Shown here: piece by piece, positions 33,331-42,806 of the stretch | How the letters are laid out: each line of letters starts with the position of its first letter | Numbering within the stretch: position 1 is the stretch's first letter | Source: Bacteroidales bacterium | GTDB lineage: Bacteria; Bacteroidota; Bacteroidia; Bacteroidales; UBA932 | Assembly (NCBI GenBank): GCA_017445755.1 | Contig: JAFSSE010000014.1 | Location: 1 to 64,000, forward strand | Direction: 5' to 3' | DNA: 64,000 nucleotides | Translations under genes and position numbers: made by a program | The notes under the pieces: generated by a model | Told to the model about the DNA's origin: nothing | Database searches by the model: none | What the model saw: only the letters and a program-made list of their open reading frames with translations

Positions 33331-33359
33331 CAAAAATAGTATTTTTTTTCGTAAGTTTG
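33331..33359. promoter_or_regulatory. Divergent -7 boxes between the recycling operon and lipoprotein-rpiB-truB
   Basis: Minus-strand TATTTTTG at 33338-33331 serves the small membrane protein gene, and plus-strand TAAGTTTG at 33352-33359 serves the lipoprotein gene. Both match TAnnTTTG, but neither has a convincing upstream TTTG element. Confidence 0.4.
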
Positions 33360-33383
33360 CATGACAATCCTTAAAACCCCTGT

Positions 33384-34343
33384 ATGAAGTTTAAGTTTTT
33401 CCTGTTTACCCTTGTTTCCGTCCTCCTTGTTTCCGCATGTTCGGGAAAGGGCGGAGAGACAACTACTGTTAAACATGAAACAGAGGAATCCATTCTCTGG
33501 AAGGACTATACCCTCCGTAACGCCACTTTTATCGGGAACGGCGTCGTTCAGATCGGAGTTGACCTGACAAGGGGTGGCGGAATCTGCCACTTCTCAGATT
33601 CCCTGAAAAAGACGAACCTCCTGAACCATTACGACACTGGCCGTTTCGTCCAGCAGTCGTTCTATGGAGATGCTGACGGAAGTGACTGGAACGGAACGTC
33701 CTGGAACTACAATCCTGTCCAGGGTGGCGGCTGGAAGGGAAATGCGGCGAAGATAGTTACCCAGTCGATCAGCGATACGAAAATCATGGTCCAGACAGAG
33801 CCGGTCCATTGGGCGAGTTGTGAACCTCTTCCGGAGTGCCTTATGACGGAAAACATCGTGCTCGAGGATAACTACGCCAAGATTGAATTCCGCTTTACCT
33901 ATTCAGGAGGGAAGACCCACAAGGCGCGCCATCAGGAGATGCCCGCGATGTTTGTGGACTGGGGTTTCAACCATCTTGTCTATTACGCCGGTTCTTCGCC
34001 ATGGACCGGAGGCGCCCTGACCGACCTCAATGTAGAGGCGCAGAGCATGTCCTCCATAAAGAATCTCTATCTCGGGACCTCCAAGCCCCTTTCTGAGCCC
34101 TGGTATGCATGGACTGACGACAGCGGGTACGGCATAGGTATCTATACGCCCGGAACGACCATGTGCACCTATTACAGGGTCGGAAGCGGCCCCGGTGGAG
34201 CGAACAGCGCTTCATGTTCCTATGTGGCCCCGATCCGTACCCTTGCCCTTCCCTCGGCTATCTCTTATACGGTGTATCTGACTACCGGGACTGTGGATGA
34301 AATTCGGGCGACTTTTGACAAAATCAGGAAGAATAATTTATAA
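33384..34343 (+). CDS. Secreted lipoprotein of unknown function, possibly carbohydrate-related
   Basis: A 319-residue lipoprotein (signal ending LLVSAC). The mature part is a beta-rich protein with many Trp, Gly, Tyr and Asn residues, for example VQQSFYGDADGSDWNG and YNPVQGGGWKGN. These resemble the sugar-facing loops of large beta-sandwich domains in Bacteroidetes carbohydrate-active proteins. I cannot assign a glycoside hydrolase or lyase family and see no certain catalytic pair. Its stop overlaps the rpiB start by one base, so it is co-transcribed with a sugar-phosphate isomerase gene and truB. Confidence 0.6.
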   Translation: MKFKFFLFTLVSVLLVSACSGKGGETTTVKHETEESILWKDYTLRNATFIGNGVVQIGVDLTRGGGICHFSDSLKKTNLLNHYDTGRFVQQSFYGDADGSDWNGTSWNYNPVQGGGWKGNAAKIVTQSISDTKIMVQTEPVHWASCEPLPECLMTENIVLEDNYAKIEFRFTYSGGKTHKARHQEMPAMFVDWGFNHLVYYAGSSPWTGGALTDLNVEAQSMSSIKNLYLGTSKPLSEPWYAWTDDSGYGIGIYTPGTTMCTYYRVGSGPGGANSASCSYVAPIRTLALPSAISYTVYLTTGTVDEIRATFDKIRKNNL

Positions 34344-34777
34344 TGAAAATCGGTATTTGTAACGATCATGCGGGATACGGGTATAAGGTGAAACTCCTTG
34401 CCCTCCTCGGCTCGAAAGGATATGAAACGGTGGACTTCGGGACCGATTCGGAGGTCAGCGTCGACTATCCGGATTATGCCCATAAGCTCGCCGCTGCCGT
34501 AGAAAGCGGCGCGGTGGATGCCGGAATAGCCCTCTGCGGCACTGGAAACGGCATGGCAATTACCCTCAACAAGCATCAGGGAATCCGTGCCGGACTTGCC
34601 TGGAACAGCGAAATCGGACGTCTCGTGAAGGCCCATAACAAGGCCAATGTACTCGTCCTTCCGGCGAGGTTCATCTCGTATCAGATGGCAACCCGTATCG
34701 TCGGCACCTGGCTTTCGACCCCCTTTGAGGGAGGCCGTCATGAGAGGCGGATTTCGAAGATCCCCTGCAAGCAGTGA
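34343..34777 (+). CDS. rpiB: Ribose-5-phosphate isomerase B
   Basis: A 144-residue RpiB/LacAB-family isomerase of normal length. Motifs include the substrate-binding NDHAG at 7-11, SVDYPDYAHK near 45, the catalytic cysteine in ALCGTGNGM near 73, and the arginine-bearing GIRAGLAW near 90. RpiB interconverts ribose-5-phosphate and ribulose-5-phosphate in the non-oxidative pentose phosphate pathway; some relatives act on allose-6-phosphate. The catalytic cysteine and histidine are in the expected places. The gene overlaps both neighbours, starting on the lipoprotein stop and ending in GTGA shared with truB. Confidence 0.9.
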   Translation: MKIGICNDHAGYGYKVKLLALLGSKGYETVDFGTDSEVSVDYPDYAHKLAAAVESGAVDAGIALCGTGNGMAITLNKHQGIRAGLAWNSEIGRLVKAHNKANVLVLPARFISYQMATRIVGTWLSTPFEGGRHERRISKIPCKQ

Positions 34778-35613
34778 CCCCGCTCCTCAATACCGGGCCC
34801 CTGTCCCATTCAATTGACGATTACCCCTCGGGAATCGTCCTCCCCATCGACAAACCGTACCGCTGGACCTCGGCTGACGTTATCCGGAAGATAAAGTATG
34901 CCGCAATCCGCCATTTCGGAAAAAAGAACCTGAAAGTTGGCCATGCCGGTACCCTGGATCCTCTCGCAACGGGGATTCTCATTGTCTGTATAGGGAATGC
35001 GACAAAGCGCGCCCAGGAGCTCCAGGACAGCGATAAGGAATACGTTGCCGGAATTGCCTTCGGTGCGACTACGCCTTCTTATGACAGGGAAAAGGAAATC
35101 GACGCCCGCTTTCCCCTCGACGGTGTTTCTGAAGAGGCCCTTCGCTCCGTCCTCCCGTCTTTTCTCGGGGAACAGGACCAGGTCGCCCCTCTTTTTTCCG
35201 CAAAGTCGGTGGATGGGATCCGCGCCTATGAAAGGGCCAGGAAGCTGTATAAGGCCGGTAAGCCGCTCTCTGAAGCCGAGGGACTCCTCAATACTTCGAG
35301 AATAAAGATTTCCGAGCTGGAACTGCTTTCCTTCGACCCCCTTGCCCTTTCCGGGAAACCGACCCGGGAAGATCTTCCCGCTTCAGCCGCTTCTTCCAGA
35401 ATCAATGTAATTGAGACCTCCGGGGAGGGGCTTCCTGTTGCAAAAGTCCGGATTGCCTGCTCCAAGGGAACATATATCCGTGCCTTTGCACGGGACCTTG
35501 GCGAAGCCCTTGGCTCCGGCGCCTTCCTTGACTCCCTCTGCCGGACCCGGAGCGGAAACTATATAATTGAGGACGCCCTCTCTCTGGAAGACGCCCTCAA
35601 ACTCTTTGTCTGA
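34774..35613 (+). CDS. truB: tRNA pseudouridine-55 synthase
   Basis: A 279-residue TruB. The catalytic aspartate is in KVGHAGTLDPLATGIL near residue 62. Other family elements are LPIDKPYRWTSADV near 24, KEYVAGIAFGATTPSYD near 89, VAPLFSAKSVDGIRAYERAR, and KGTYIRAFARDLGEALG near the end. It isomerises U55 in the T loop of tRNAs. The GTG start overlaps the rpiB stop, which marks translational coupling. The C-terminal PUA domain of E. coli TruB is short or absent, common in Bacteroidetes. Its stop is only four bases from the stop of the convergent gltX. Confidence 0.95.
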   Translation: MTPLLNTGPLSHSIDDYPSGIVLPIDKPYRWTSADVIRKIKYAAIRHFGKKNLKVGHAGTLDPLATGILIVCIGNATKRAQELQDSDKEYVAGIAFGATTPSYDREKEIDARFPLDGVSEEALRSVLPSFLGEQDQVAPLFSAKSVDGIRAYERARKLYKAGKPLSEAEGLLNTSRIKISELELLSFDPLALSGKPTREDLPASAASSRINVIETSGEGLPVAKVRIACSKGTYIRAFARDLGEALGSGAFLDSLCRTRSGNYIIEDALSLEDALKLFV

Positions 35614-35617
35614 TTGA

Positions 35618-37294
35618 TTACTGGCGGTTCTGCTCCGCAGGCGGGGTTGGGACCCCGCGGCCGAGACGCTCGGCGGCAAAGGCCATGCGCTCTGCAAAGG
35701 CGCGCCTTCCGATGAAGGAGAGGATGTCGGCTATGCCGAGGCCGCTGGAAGCACCGGCGAGGGCGAGGCGAAGGCAGTTCATGACTTTACCCATAGGGTA
35801 TTCCCTCATCCTGATATATCCTTCCAGTTGCTCTGCTATCGCGGCGGCGTCCATCGGGCCGCTGTAGTACGGGTCGATGTCGTCAAAGCCGAATTCCACT
35901 CCTGTGAGCCACTGGCAGATTTCGAAGCATTTTTCGTAATTGTCCGTCTTCCAGAATTTCTCGGCGTCCTTTTCGAGGAAGGGCTCTTCCCTGACACCGT
36001 ATTTTCCGAACTCCGAAGGAGCTATGAAAAGGTAGGGGGCCACAGTCCAGAAATCGGCAACGAAAGTGGCTCTTTCCTTAACGAGATCCACAACGCGGGA
36101 AACGTATTCCCGGGTGACAACACCGTCTTCCCCGACCTTTATTCCGTGGCTCTCAAGCACCGGAATAAAGAGGTCTGTCAGTTCTTCGACGGGTTTCATC
36201 CTCAGGTATTCCTTGTTGTACCACTTTGCCTTTTCGGGATTGAATTTGGCGCCTGCTTTCTGGACTTTGTCCATGGAAAAAGCTTCCACAAGTTCCCCAA
36301 GGGAGAAGATTTCCTGCTCCGAGCCGGGGTTCCAACCAAGCATGGCGAGCATGTTCACGAAGGCCTCGGGGAAGTATCCGTCCTCACGATATCCGCGGGA
36401 GGTCTCTCCCTCGGAGTTTGTCCAAGCGAGCGGGAATACCGGGAAGCCGAGTTTGTCCCCGTCCCGTTTGCTGAGTTTTCCGTTTCCGACTGGCTTCAGC
36501 AACAGCGACAGATGGGCGAAGCGGGGCATGCTCTCTTCCCATCCGAAGGCCTTGTAGAGGAGGTAATGGAGGGGGAGGGAGGGGAGCCACTCCTCGCCGC
36601 GGATAACCTCGGTAATTTCCATCAGGTGGTCGTCCACGATGTTTGCGAGGTGATAGGTCGGAAGCTCGTCGGCGCGTTTCCAGAGGACCTTGTCGTCAAG
36701 GGTGTCGGTGTTCACTTCGATATGGCCCCGGATAAGGTCGTCCATCTTTACGATAGTGTCCTCCGGCATCTTGAAACGTATGGTCCAGTCCGTCCGCTCG
36801 TCGAGGAGGTGGCGGACCTCCTCCTTGGAAAGGGTCAGTGAGTTTCGGAGTTCCTTCCGGGTCTTCTGGTTGTAGATAAAGGTCATACCCTCCGTCTCGG
36901 CCGCTTTCCGCCTCTTGTCAAGTTCCTCAGCCGAATCGAAGGCGTAATAGGCCCAGCCGGCGGCAACCAGCTGTTCCGCATACTGGCGGTAAATAGCCCT
37001 TCTCTGGCTCTGCCTGTAGGGAGCGTGGGGATGACGTTCTGAAGGGACCTCTACGACCCTGCCGTTTTCATCCACTCCTTCATTCGGGAAGATGCCGCAC
37101 CAGCGCAGGGCTTCGATTATGTATTCTTCCGCTCCGGGGACGAAGCGGTGGGAGTCGGTATCCTCGATTCGGAGTATGAAGTCTCCTCCGTTCTGTTTGG
37201 CATAGAGATAGTTATACAGCGCAGTCCGTACACCGCCCATATGGAGCGGGCCTGTCGGTGACGGAGCGAATCTTACCCTGGTCTTTTTATCCAT
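35618..37294 (-). CDS. gltX: Glutamyl-tRNA synthetase
   Basis: A 558-residue class I aminoacyl-tRNA synthetase. It has the HIGH-type motif in SPTGPLHMGGVRTALYN near residue 18 and the KMSKS-type motif KLSKRDG near 275, with FILRIEDTD between them. The extra length over typical enzymes comes from insertions common in this phylum. It charges tRNA-Glu in the cytoplasm. The gene is last in the minus-strand dcw run, 17 bases after the lipoprotein gene, and converges with truB. Confidence 0.95.
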   Translation of the reverse strand: MDKKTRVRFAPSPTGPLHMGGVRTALYNYLYAKQNGGDFILRIEDTDSHRFVPGAEEYIIEALRWCGIFPNEGVDENGRVVEVPSERHPHAPYRQSQRRAIYRQYAEQLVAAGWAYYAFDSAEELDKRRKAAETEGMTFIYNQKTRKELRNSLTLSKEEVRHLLDERTDWTIRFKMPEDTIVKMDDLIRGHIEVNTDTLDDKVLWKRADELPTYHLANIVDDHLMEITEVIRGEEWLPSLPLHYLLYKAFGWEESMPRFAHLSLLLKPVGNGKLSKRDGDKLGFPVFPLAWTNSEGETSRGYREDGYFPEAFVNMLAMLGWNPGSEQEIFSLGELVEAFSMDKVQKAGAKFNPEKAKWYNKEYLRMKPVEELTDLFIPVLESHGIKVGEDGVVTREYVSRVVDLVKERATFVADFWTVAPYLFIAPSEFGKYGVREEPFLEKDAEKFWKTDNYEKCFEICQWLTGVEFGFDDIDPYYSGPMDAAAIAEQLEGYIRMREYPMGKVMNCLRLALAGASSGLGIADILSFIGRRAFAERMAFAAERLGRGVPTPPAEQNRQ

Positions 37295-37311
37295 AACAAT
37301 TTATCTTATAT

Positions 37312-37998
37312 CTACTTCCTTGGGAACTTTTTCATGAGTTTTTCGACTTGGGATGAGAGTACATTCCAATCCATGGGGTTCCGTTCTACGGGCTTTATTT
37401 TGTTGTAATACACAACCTTGTTGTTCCTGGTGTCGATGACCATTGCATAAATGGAGGATCCGTACTGCCATCCGGGGGTAATGTAACCTACCGCCGCTAT
37501 ACCGGTGACTCCGCCTACTACTCCGCCGACAAACGCGGAGACGAGACCTGAGACTATTGCACCTGTTACTTCCCTCTTATACAGGTCTCTGTCCTTTAAA
37601 AAGCCGTCGGAATAAATAATCAGTCCGTATTCTGAGCCGTGTTCGTCCAGCAGTTCATCGAGCGGACCGTCAGTACTGAGCTGGTCTAATTCCCGTACAT
37701 TAATATTGGGAAGGAATGATATTGCAGCATCAAGGTACTGCTGATTATCCAATCCAGCGACACTTATCGTATCTTTTATCGGAAGGTCTGACGACAATAG
37801 AATGGAAGTCAGCATTTTCTGTTGCTCCAGTGAGTTCTCTTCGTCATATTTCTCGCCTCCCTTTTCTACATACCAGACGTTGCTGTAGGGGATTACGAGA
37901 GTCAGATTGTCTATGGCGGGGTAGTCGGCGGCCACATATCGGGATGAAGAACATGATACGGCCAGAAGAAGTCCCAGAAGTATTGCAATTCGTTTCAT
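37312..37998 (-). CDS. Lipoprotein with a glycine-zipper segment
   Basis: A 228-residue lipoprotein (signal ending LLAVSC). The mature region is alpha/beta with no recognised domain until a glycine-zipper-like stretch near residue 145 (GLVSAFVGGVVGGVTGIAA), which could insert into a membrane. After it come strands with YAMVIDTRNNKVVYYNK. It sits five bases after ftsZ and 17 bases before gltX, so it is probably transcribed with the division genes, but nothing in the sequence shows a division role. Confidence 0.65.
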   Translation of the reverse strand: MKRIAILLGLLLAVSCSSSRYVAADYPAIDNLTLVIPYSNVWYVEKGGEKYDEENSLEQQKMLTSILLSSDLPIKDTISVAGLDNQQYLDAAISFLPNINVRELDQLSTDGPLDELLDEHGSEYGLIIYSDGFLKDRDLYKREVTGAIVSGLVSAFVGGVVGGVTGIAAVGYITPGWQYGSSIYAMVIDTRNNKVVYYNKIKPVERNPMDWNVLSSQVEKLMKKFPRK

Positions 37999-38003
37999 AG
38001 CAA

Positions 38004-39239
38004 TTATTTCTTACGCCGTATGGCAGGGGTGTTCTCAAGTTCGCTGAGGTCTTCGCCCGGACGGACGGCGAGGGCGGGGCGGGCGAGGGAGTCGTAGAAG
38101 AATTTACCGGTGGTGTCTGCGGAATTGAATCCGATACGGGTGACCTGTCCGGGCTCCGGGAGTGGTATTTCTTCTCCGGGGCGGGCGCTGACGGGGGTAT
38201 AGGTGAAATCCGGGTCGAGGATAATGAGGTTTCCGAGGTTGACGTCGGTTATGTCCCCGAGCTTGCCCATGGCAAAGCCGGTTGCAATGGCTGTAATCTT
38301 GACGCGGTCCCCGACCTCTGGGTCGTCGTCATAAATGATGCCCCGCTTGAACTTGTTGGCGTTTCCTGTATACTCGCTGATCAGTTCGTTTATCCGGCTG
38401 AGTTCCTGCATGGTAAGGCCCTTTTCGTTGCGCCCGACAGTGATGTTTATAAGGACGTTCTTTGCGGTCTTGAGGTCGAAGTCGTTGAGGAGCGGGGATT
38501 CGAAAGCACCCTTGACGGCATCTTCAATCCTGTTGCTACCGCTCCCGGACCCGCAACCCATCAGTGCCATTCCGCTGCCGCGCATCATGTTCGTCACGTC
38601 TTTGAAGTCGACATTGATATATCCCGGCTTCGAGATGATTTCGATGATGCCCCGGACGGCGGTTGCGAGGACCTCGTCGGCTTTCGGGAAGGCGTCCTGG
38701 ACGAGTTCTGCGCCGAAGAACTCGTAGAGTTTCTCGTTATTGATGATTATCAGGGAGTCGACGTTCTTTTCCAGTTCACGGATGCCGTCGATGGCCTTGG
38801 AAAGGGATTCGTTGCCTTCGTTCGAGAACGGGAGGGTAACTACGGCGACTGTGAGTATCCCGCGGTCCTTCGCCATTTTCGCGATGACCGGGGAGGCGCC
38901 TGTGCCGGTACCTCCGCCCATACCGGCGGTTATGAAGAGCATCTTCGTCCCGTTGTCGAGGGCGATCTTCGCAATCTGGTCCTGGGATTCCAGGGCTGCG
39001 TTGCGGCCTCCTGTCGGGTCAGTTCCGGCTCCGAGGCCTTCTCCGAGCTGGATTTTGACGGGAACATTGCTCTTTCCGAGGGCCTGGGCGTCCGTATTGC
39101 AGACGATGAAACTGCATCCCTCGATTTTTTCGTTGTACATGTAGGTAACGGCATTGCATCCGCCGCCGCCCACTCCGATCACCTTGATGATGGAGTTCTC
39201 CGGAATCCAATCCGGGGGAAGTATCATATCGATAGCCAT
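38004..39239 (-). CDS. ftsZ: Cell division GTPase FtsZ
   Basis: A 411-residue FtsZ. GTP-binding loops are intact: GVGGGGCNAV near residue 25 and the tubulin signature GGGTGTGASPVIA near 108. The catalytic T7-loop region has NVDFKDV near 210. The C-terminus ends with a conserved-looking tail SELENTPAIRRKK, the expected FtsA-binding peptide. FtsZ polymerises into the Z-ring at mid-cell. It follows ftsA by four bases at the usual end of the dcw cluster. Confidence 0.97.
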   Translation of the reverse strand: MAIDMILPPDWIPENSIIKVIGVGGGGCNAVTYMYNEKIEGCSFIVCNTDAQALGKSNVPVKIQLGEGLGAGTDPTGGRNAALESQDQIAKIALDNGTKMLFITAGMGGGTGTGASPVIAKMAKDRGILTVAVVTLPFSNEGNESLSKAIDGIRELEKNVDSLIIINNEKLYEFFGAELVQDAFPKADEVLATAVRGIIEIISKPGYINVDFKDVTNMMRGSGMALMGCGSGSGSNRIEDAVKGAFESPLLNDFDLKTAKNVLINITVGRNEKGLTMQELSRINELISEYTGNANKFKRGIIYDDDPEVGDRVKITAIATGFAMGKLGDITDVNLGNLIILDPDFTYTPVSARPGEEIPLPEPGQVTRIGFNSADTTGKFFYDSLARPALAVRPGEDLSELENTPAIRRKK

Positions 39240-39243
39240 GGTG

Positions 39244-40683
39244 TTAAATCTTGTCGTCGGTTATGGTTTTGTATACATTGTCCATTGCGCGGGTGACCTT
39301 GTTCCAGAAGAAGCTTTTGCCTCCGGAGGTCTGTACGCGGACTTTCTTCTTCTGCTTTTTGGGCTGCGGCTGTTCGAATCCGGGCAGGTTTCCAGTTTCG
39401 CCGTGGAGGTAGTCCTCGTCACTCATCTGGACGACCGGGACTTCCTCGAGCACTTCTTCAGTCAGTTCGACTTTCGGTTTTTCAATTTCCTTTGGCGCTT
39501 CGACACATTCCGGGAGGTTGTCGTCCTTGGCGCAGTAGAGCATGCCGATGGCCGACGTGGCGGCAGGGGAGGAGGCCCCGTTGCAGCCGGATGCGACAAC
39601 CAGGCGCCTCGGAGTACCGATCCGGACATTGTAACCGCTCATGTCGGAGATGAGACCCTTCAGGTTGGCGAGCGAGGCGCCGCCGCCGGTCAGGACTACT
39701 CCGCTCCGGAGCAGCTTCTGCATTCCACTCTCCTGGATTGAATAGAGGATAGCGTCGATGATTTCCCTGGCGCGGGCGTCGATGACTTCTGAGAGATATT
39801 TGACGGGGATTTCCTTGAACGGGGCGTCCTCGTAGCGGACCTGGATGATTTTTTCGCTCAGATTCGCGAGCTTGCCGGGAAGGCAGGCGCCGTAGGCGAG
39901 TTTGAGGTTCTCGGCAAGGTGTTCTGAAATTGAACATTCGGTCCGGATATCATTGGTGATGGTCCTGCCGCCGAAGGGAATCGCGGCATAGTGGCGCATA
40001 ATCCCACCGTAGTAGATAGCCACGGAAGTGACCCCTGCGCCGAAGTCGATAAGGGCGACTCCGTTCTGGCGTTCCTCCTCACTCAGGACGCAGCGTGCGG
40101 CGACGTCTGGGAGGAAATACTTCTTCGCGATTGCAACGCCGAGCGTGTTGAAAATCTTGTCCACGGCCGTAGTCGCCCTTCTGTTTCCTATAAAGATCTT
40201 GAAGTTGCCCTCCAGCGTGCTTGAGAGGGCTCCTACAACCTCTTTCTCGACCTGCTGGATCTCGTCATCGGTTGAGAACGACTGGGCGACGGCTCCGTAG
40301 ATAATCTGGTTGTTCACGTCGTCGAGGGGGTAGGACTCGAGGGCCATTGACTTCAGGGTCTCGACCTCTTCCTCGGTGATGTAGTCGTCGGGGTCGGTTC
40401 TTTCGATGCTTCCTGTCGCCATTTCTTCCCGCACGCTGTAGCGGGGGAGTCCGACAACGACCTGGAGAATCTTGATCATGAGTTCCTCTTCCGCCTCGCG
40501 GATGGCCTTTTTGAGCGGAATGGAGGCCCGCTTCGGGTTGGACAGGACGCTGCTCCGGATGCCGTCCGCCTCATGTTCGCGGTAGTAAACGACCTGGACG
40601 TCCTCTCCCTTGACCTTCGCCACCGCGAGGGCGAACTTGGAGGTACCGAGGTCGATCGCTGCTATGTATTTCTCGTCAACCAT
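39244..40683 (-). CDS. ftsA: Cell division protein FtsA
   Basis: A 479-residue actin-fold protein. Phosphate-1 motif IAAIDLGTSKFALAVAK is at the N-terminus, phosphate-2 is ALIDFGAGVTSVAIY near 205, and the adenosine motif is VVLTGGGASL near 330. The 1C subdomain of FtsA lies between. The C-terminal extension beyond residue 390 is acidic then basic (KKQKKKVRVQ) and ends near a possible amphipathic helix (FFWNKVTRAMDNVYK) for membrane binding. FtsA tethers FtsZ to the membrane. Six bases separate it from ftsQ. Confidence 0.95.
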   Translation of the reverse strand: MVDEKYIAAIDLGTSKFALAVAKVKGEDVQVVYYREHEADGIRSSVLSNPKRASIPLKKAIREAEEELMIKILQVVVGLPRYSVREEMATGSIERTDPDDYITEEEVETLKSMALESYPLDDVNNQIIYGAVAQSFSTDDEIQQVEKEVVGALSSTLEGNFKIFIGNRRATTAVDKIFNTLGVAIAKKYFLPDVAARCVLSEEERQNGVALIDFGAGVTSVAIYYGGIMRHYAAIPFGGRTITNDIRTECSISEHLAENLKLAYGACLPGKLANLSEKIIQVRYEDAPFKEIPVKYLSEVIDARAREIIDAILYSIQESGMQKLLRSGVVLTGGGASLANLKGLISDMSGYNVRIGTPRRLVVASGCNGASSPAATSAIGMLYCAKDDNLPECVEAPKEIEKPKVELTEEVLEEVPVVQMSDEDYLHGETGNLPGFEQPQPKKQKKKVRVQTSGGKSFFWNKVTRAMDNVYKTITDDKI

Positions 40684-40689
40684 ATTGTA

Positions 40690-41469
40690 TTATTTTTTAC
40701 ATATTATCTGTCCGTCATATTTCACGTTCACGCTGCCATAGTAACCGTCTTCCCTGGACGGGGCGACGCAAAGGTAATAGTCCCGGATCCTTCCGAGTTT
40801 CGCGTCGGCATTTCCCGCGGTTCCGAAAATGAACCTTTCCCTGCCTTCCCTGGGGATCAGCACAAGGTCCCCTCCGGGGGCTACTGTAATCTGGCTGAAA
40901 GTATCCTTGAACTGCTTTGATTTCGATATCTTTGAAGTAAGGTCAAGGATGCCGGAGAGCCATGCCTGCTGTTCCGCGGTTGAGGGTCTTCCCTTGTAAC
41001 CCCTCGGAATGTCGAGGGGGACGGCCCCGTCCACAATCGGAACCCTCGAGGTCCAGTTTCTCTGGAGCGGGAAGATGAATCCTTCCGTGTCGGCATAGTA
41101 GCCGTTCCCGTCCTTTTGGAAGCGGACGGCGGGGGTCCTCTGGGTTATAAGGACATGGAGCATCCCGTCCTCGGTCACATAGGCGTCGCTGCGGCGTATG
41201 GCGCTTCTTTCTCCGAGTATCTTTTCTATTTTCTTGAGGTTCACGCTGTCGAGCCGCTGTCCGAGAAAGTCGCCGTATTCTGCCAGATATCCCTTTACAT
41301 CGCCCGGCAGGACGAAGGAGAGACGGGCGCTGTCGGCTATTTCCACCTCGAGTCCCGTACAGGTCTTCTCATGGCGCTGCCTGGCGCTGCCTCCCATCGC
41401 AATCAGATACAGGGCGAGGAGAAGCACCGTGAATACAAGCAGAATCCATGTCCGGGTTTTTTCTTTCAT
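40690..41469 (-). CDS. ftsQ: Cell division protein FtsQ/DivIB
   Basis: A 259-residue bitopic membrane protein. A single membrane helix near residues 8-25 (WILLVFTVLLLALYLIAMG) is followed by a periplasmic POTRA-like region with LRKIEKILGE-type spacing (LKKIEKILGERSAIRRSDAYV) and then the FtsQ beta domain. Position between murC and ftsA and topology identify it; sequence conservation in this family is low. FtsQ links FtsB/FtsL to the divisome. The start overlaps murC by four bases. Confidence 0.85.
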   Translation of the reverse strand: MKEKTRTWILLVFTVLLLALYLIAMGGSARQRHEKTCTGLEVEIADSARLSFVLPGDVKGYLAEYGDFLGQRLDSVNLKKIEKILGERSAIRRSDAYVTEDGMLHVLITQRTPAVRFQKDGNGYYADTEGFIFPLQRNWTSRVPIVDGAVPLDIPRGYKGRPSTAEQQAWLSGILDLTSKISKSKQFKDTFSQITVAPGGDLVLIPREGRERFIFGTAGNADAKLGRIRDYYLCVAPSREDGYYGSVNVKYDGQIICKK

Positions 41470-42806
41470 TTGAGAAGCTGCGTAATCGGTTCAACAAAGC
41501 GGTCTATGTTACCTGCTCCGAAGGTTATCAGAACGTCCGCGGGCTCGTTGCGTAGCAGGTCCATGAGTTCTTCCTTTTTTATCATGACTTTCTCGGGAGA
41601 GGTTACATCCTTGAAAATAATCTCCGACGTGACTCCCGGGATGGGCTCTTCGCGTGCGGGGTAGATGTCCAGGAGGATGAGCTTGTCGACACCGCTCAGG
41701 GCCTTTGCAAACTCCGGAGCGAAATCCCTTGTCCTGGAATACAGGTGCGGCTGGAAAACTGCGGTTATTTTCCTTCCCGGGAAAACCTCCCGGATGGAGG
41801 AGATAGCCGCCTCGAGTTCTGCCGGATGGTGGGCATAATCGTCGATATAGGTGCATCCGGGGCGGTTGACATGGACCTCCAGGCGGCGTTTTGCCCCGTG
41901 GAAGGTTCCGATTGCCGCCTTGACCTCAGATGGGGAGACGCCCTTTGTGAGGGCTATCGCCGCCGCCGCAATGCTGTTTTCGGCGTTGACCCGGCCGATC
42001 GTCCCTACGCGGATTCCTTCAATAATTCCTCCGGGATAGTGAAGGTCGTAGATAAAGTGGCCGAAGCCATCCGAGCGGGCGTTCCGGGCATGGAAATCCG
42101 CCCTGGGGTCGTTATATGAATAGGTCCGGATCTCCGCCCCCGTGTCGGACGGAGAAATATCCAGCCCATACTTTTTGATTACGGTTCCGCTCACCTGCGA
42201 GGCGAACTCTTTGAAGGCCTCGATGACGTGGGCATGGTCCCCGTATATGTCCAAATGGTCGGCATCCATGGCCGTTATGACCGCCTCCTCCGGGTGGAGC
42301 TGGAGGAAGGACCGGTCGAATTCGTCCGCTTCCACGACCACCGTCGGGGTGTGGCTCATCAGGAGATTGGTGCCGTAGTTTACGGATATGCCGCCGAGAA
42401 AGGCGGAACAGCCGGCCCCGCTTTCCGTAAAGATATGGGCCGTCAGGGTCGATGTGGTGGTCTTTCCGTGGGTTCCGGCGACCGCAAGGCAGGACTGTCC
42501 TTCGGTTATTTCCCCGAGGATACGGGAACGCTTTAGGGTGCGGTATCCCTTTTCACGGACATAAACCAGTTCCCCGAAGTCCTGGGGAATCGCCGGCGTA
42601 TAGACTACGAGAGTTTCCTCTACGTCCTCCGGAATAAGGTCGCAGCGGTCCTCATAATGGACGTCGATGCCTTCTTTTTCGAGGGCGAGAGTCAGATCTG
42701 AAGGCGTCCTGTCATAGCCGGACACCCTGTAGCCCTTGAAGGCGAAATAGCGGGCTATGGCACTCATGCCTATTCCGCCGATTCCTATGAAATAAACGTT
42801 CTTCAT
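41466..42806 (-). CDS. murC: UDP-N-acetylmuramate-L-alanine ligase
   Basis: A 446-residue Mur ligase. It starts with the UDP-binding loop FIGIGGIGMSAIAR. The ATP loop is AVAGTHGKTTTSTLTAH near 112, and the central motif VVEADEFDRSFL near 174 and YIDDYAHHPAE near 325 follow in order. MurC adds L-alanine to UDP-MurNAc in the cytoplasm. Four-base overlaps with murG upstream and ftsQ downstream show coupled translation. Confidence 0.96.
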   Translation of the reverse strand: MKNVYFIGIGGIGMSAIARYFAFKGYRVSGYDRTPSDLTLALEKEGIDVHYEDRCDLIPEDVEETLVVYTPAIPQDFGELVYVREKGYRTLKRSRILGEITEGQSCLAVAGTHGKTTTSTLTAHIFTESGAGCSAFLGGISVNYGTNLLMSHTPTVVVEADEFDRSFLQLHPEEAVITAMDADHLDIYGDHAHVIEAFKEFASQVSGTVIKKYGLDISPSDTGAEIRTYSYNDPRADFHARNARSDGFGHFIYDLHYPGGIIEGIRVGTIGRVNAENSIAAAAIALTKGVSPSEVKAAIGTFHGAKRRLEVHVNRPGCTYIDDYAHHPAELEAAISSIREVFPGRKITAVFQPHLYSRTRDFAPEFAKALSGVDKLILLDIYPAREEPIPGVTSEIIFKDVTSPEKVMIKKEELMDLLRNEPADVLITFGAGNIDRFVEPITQLLK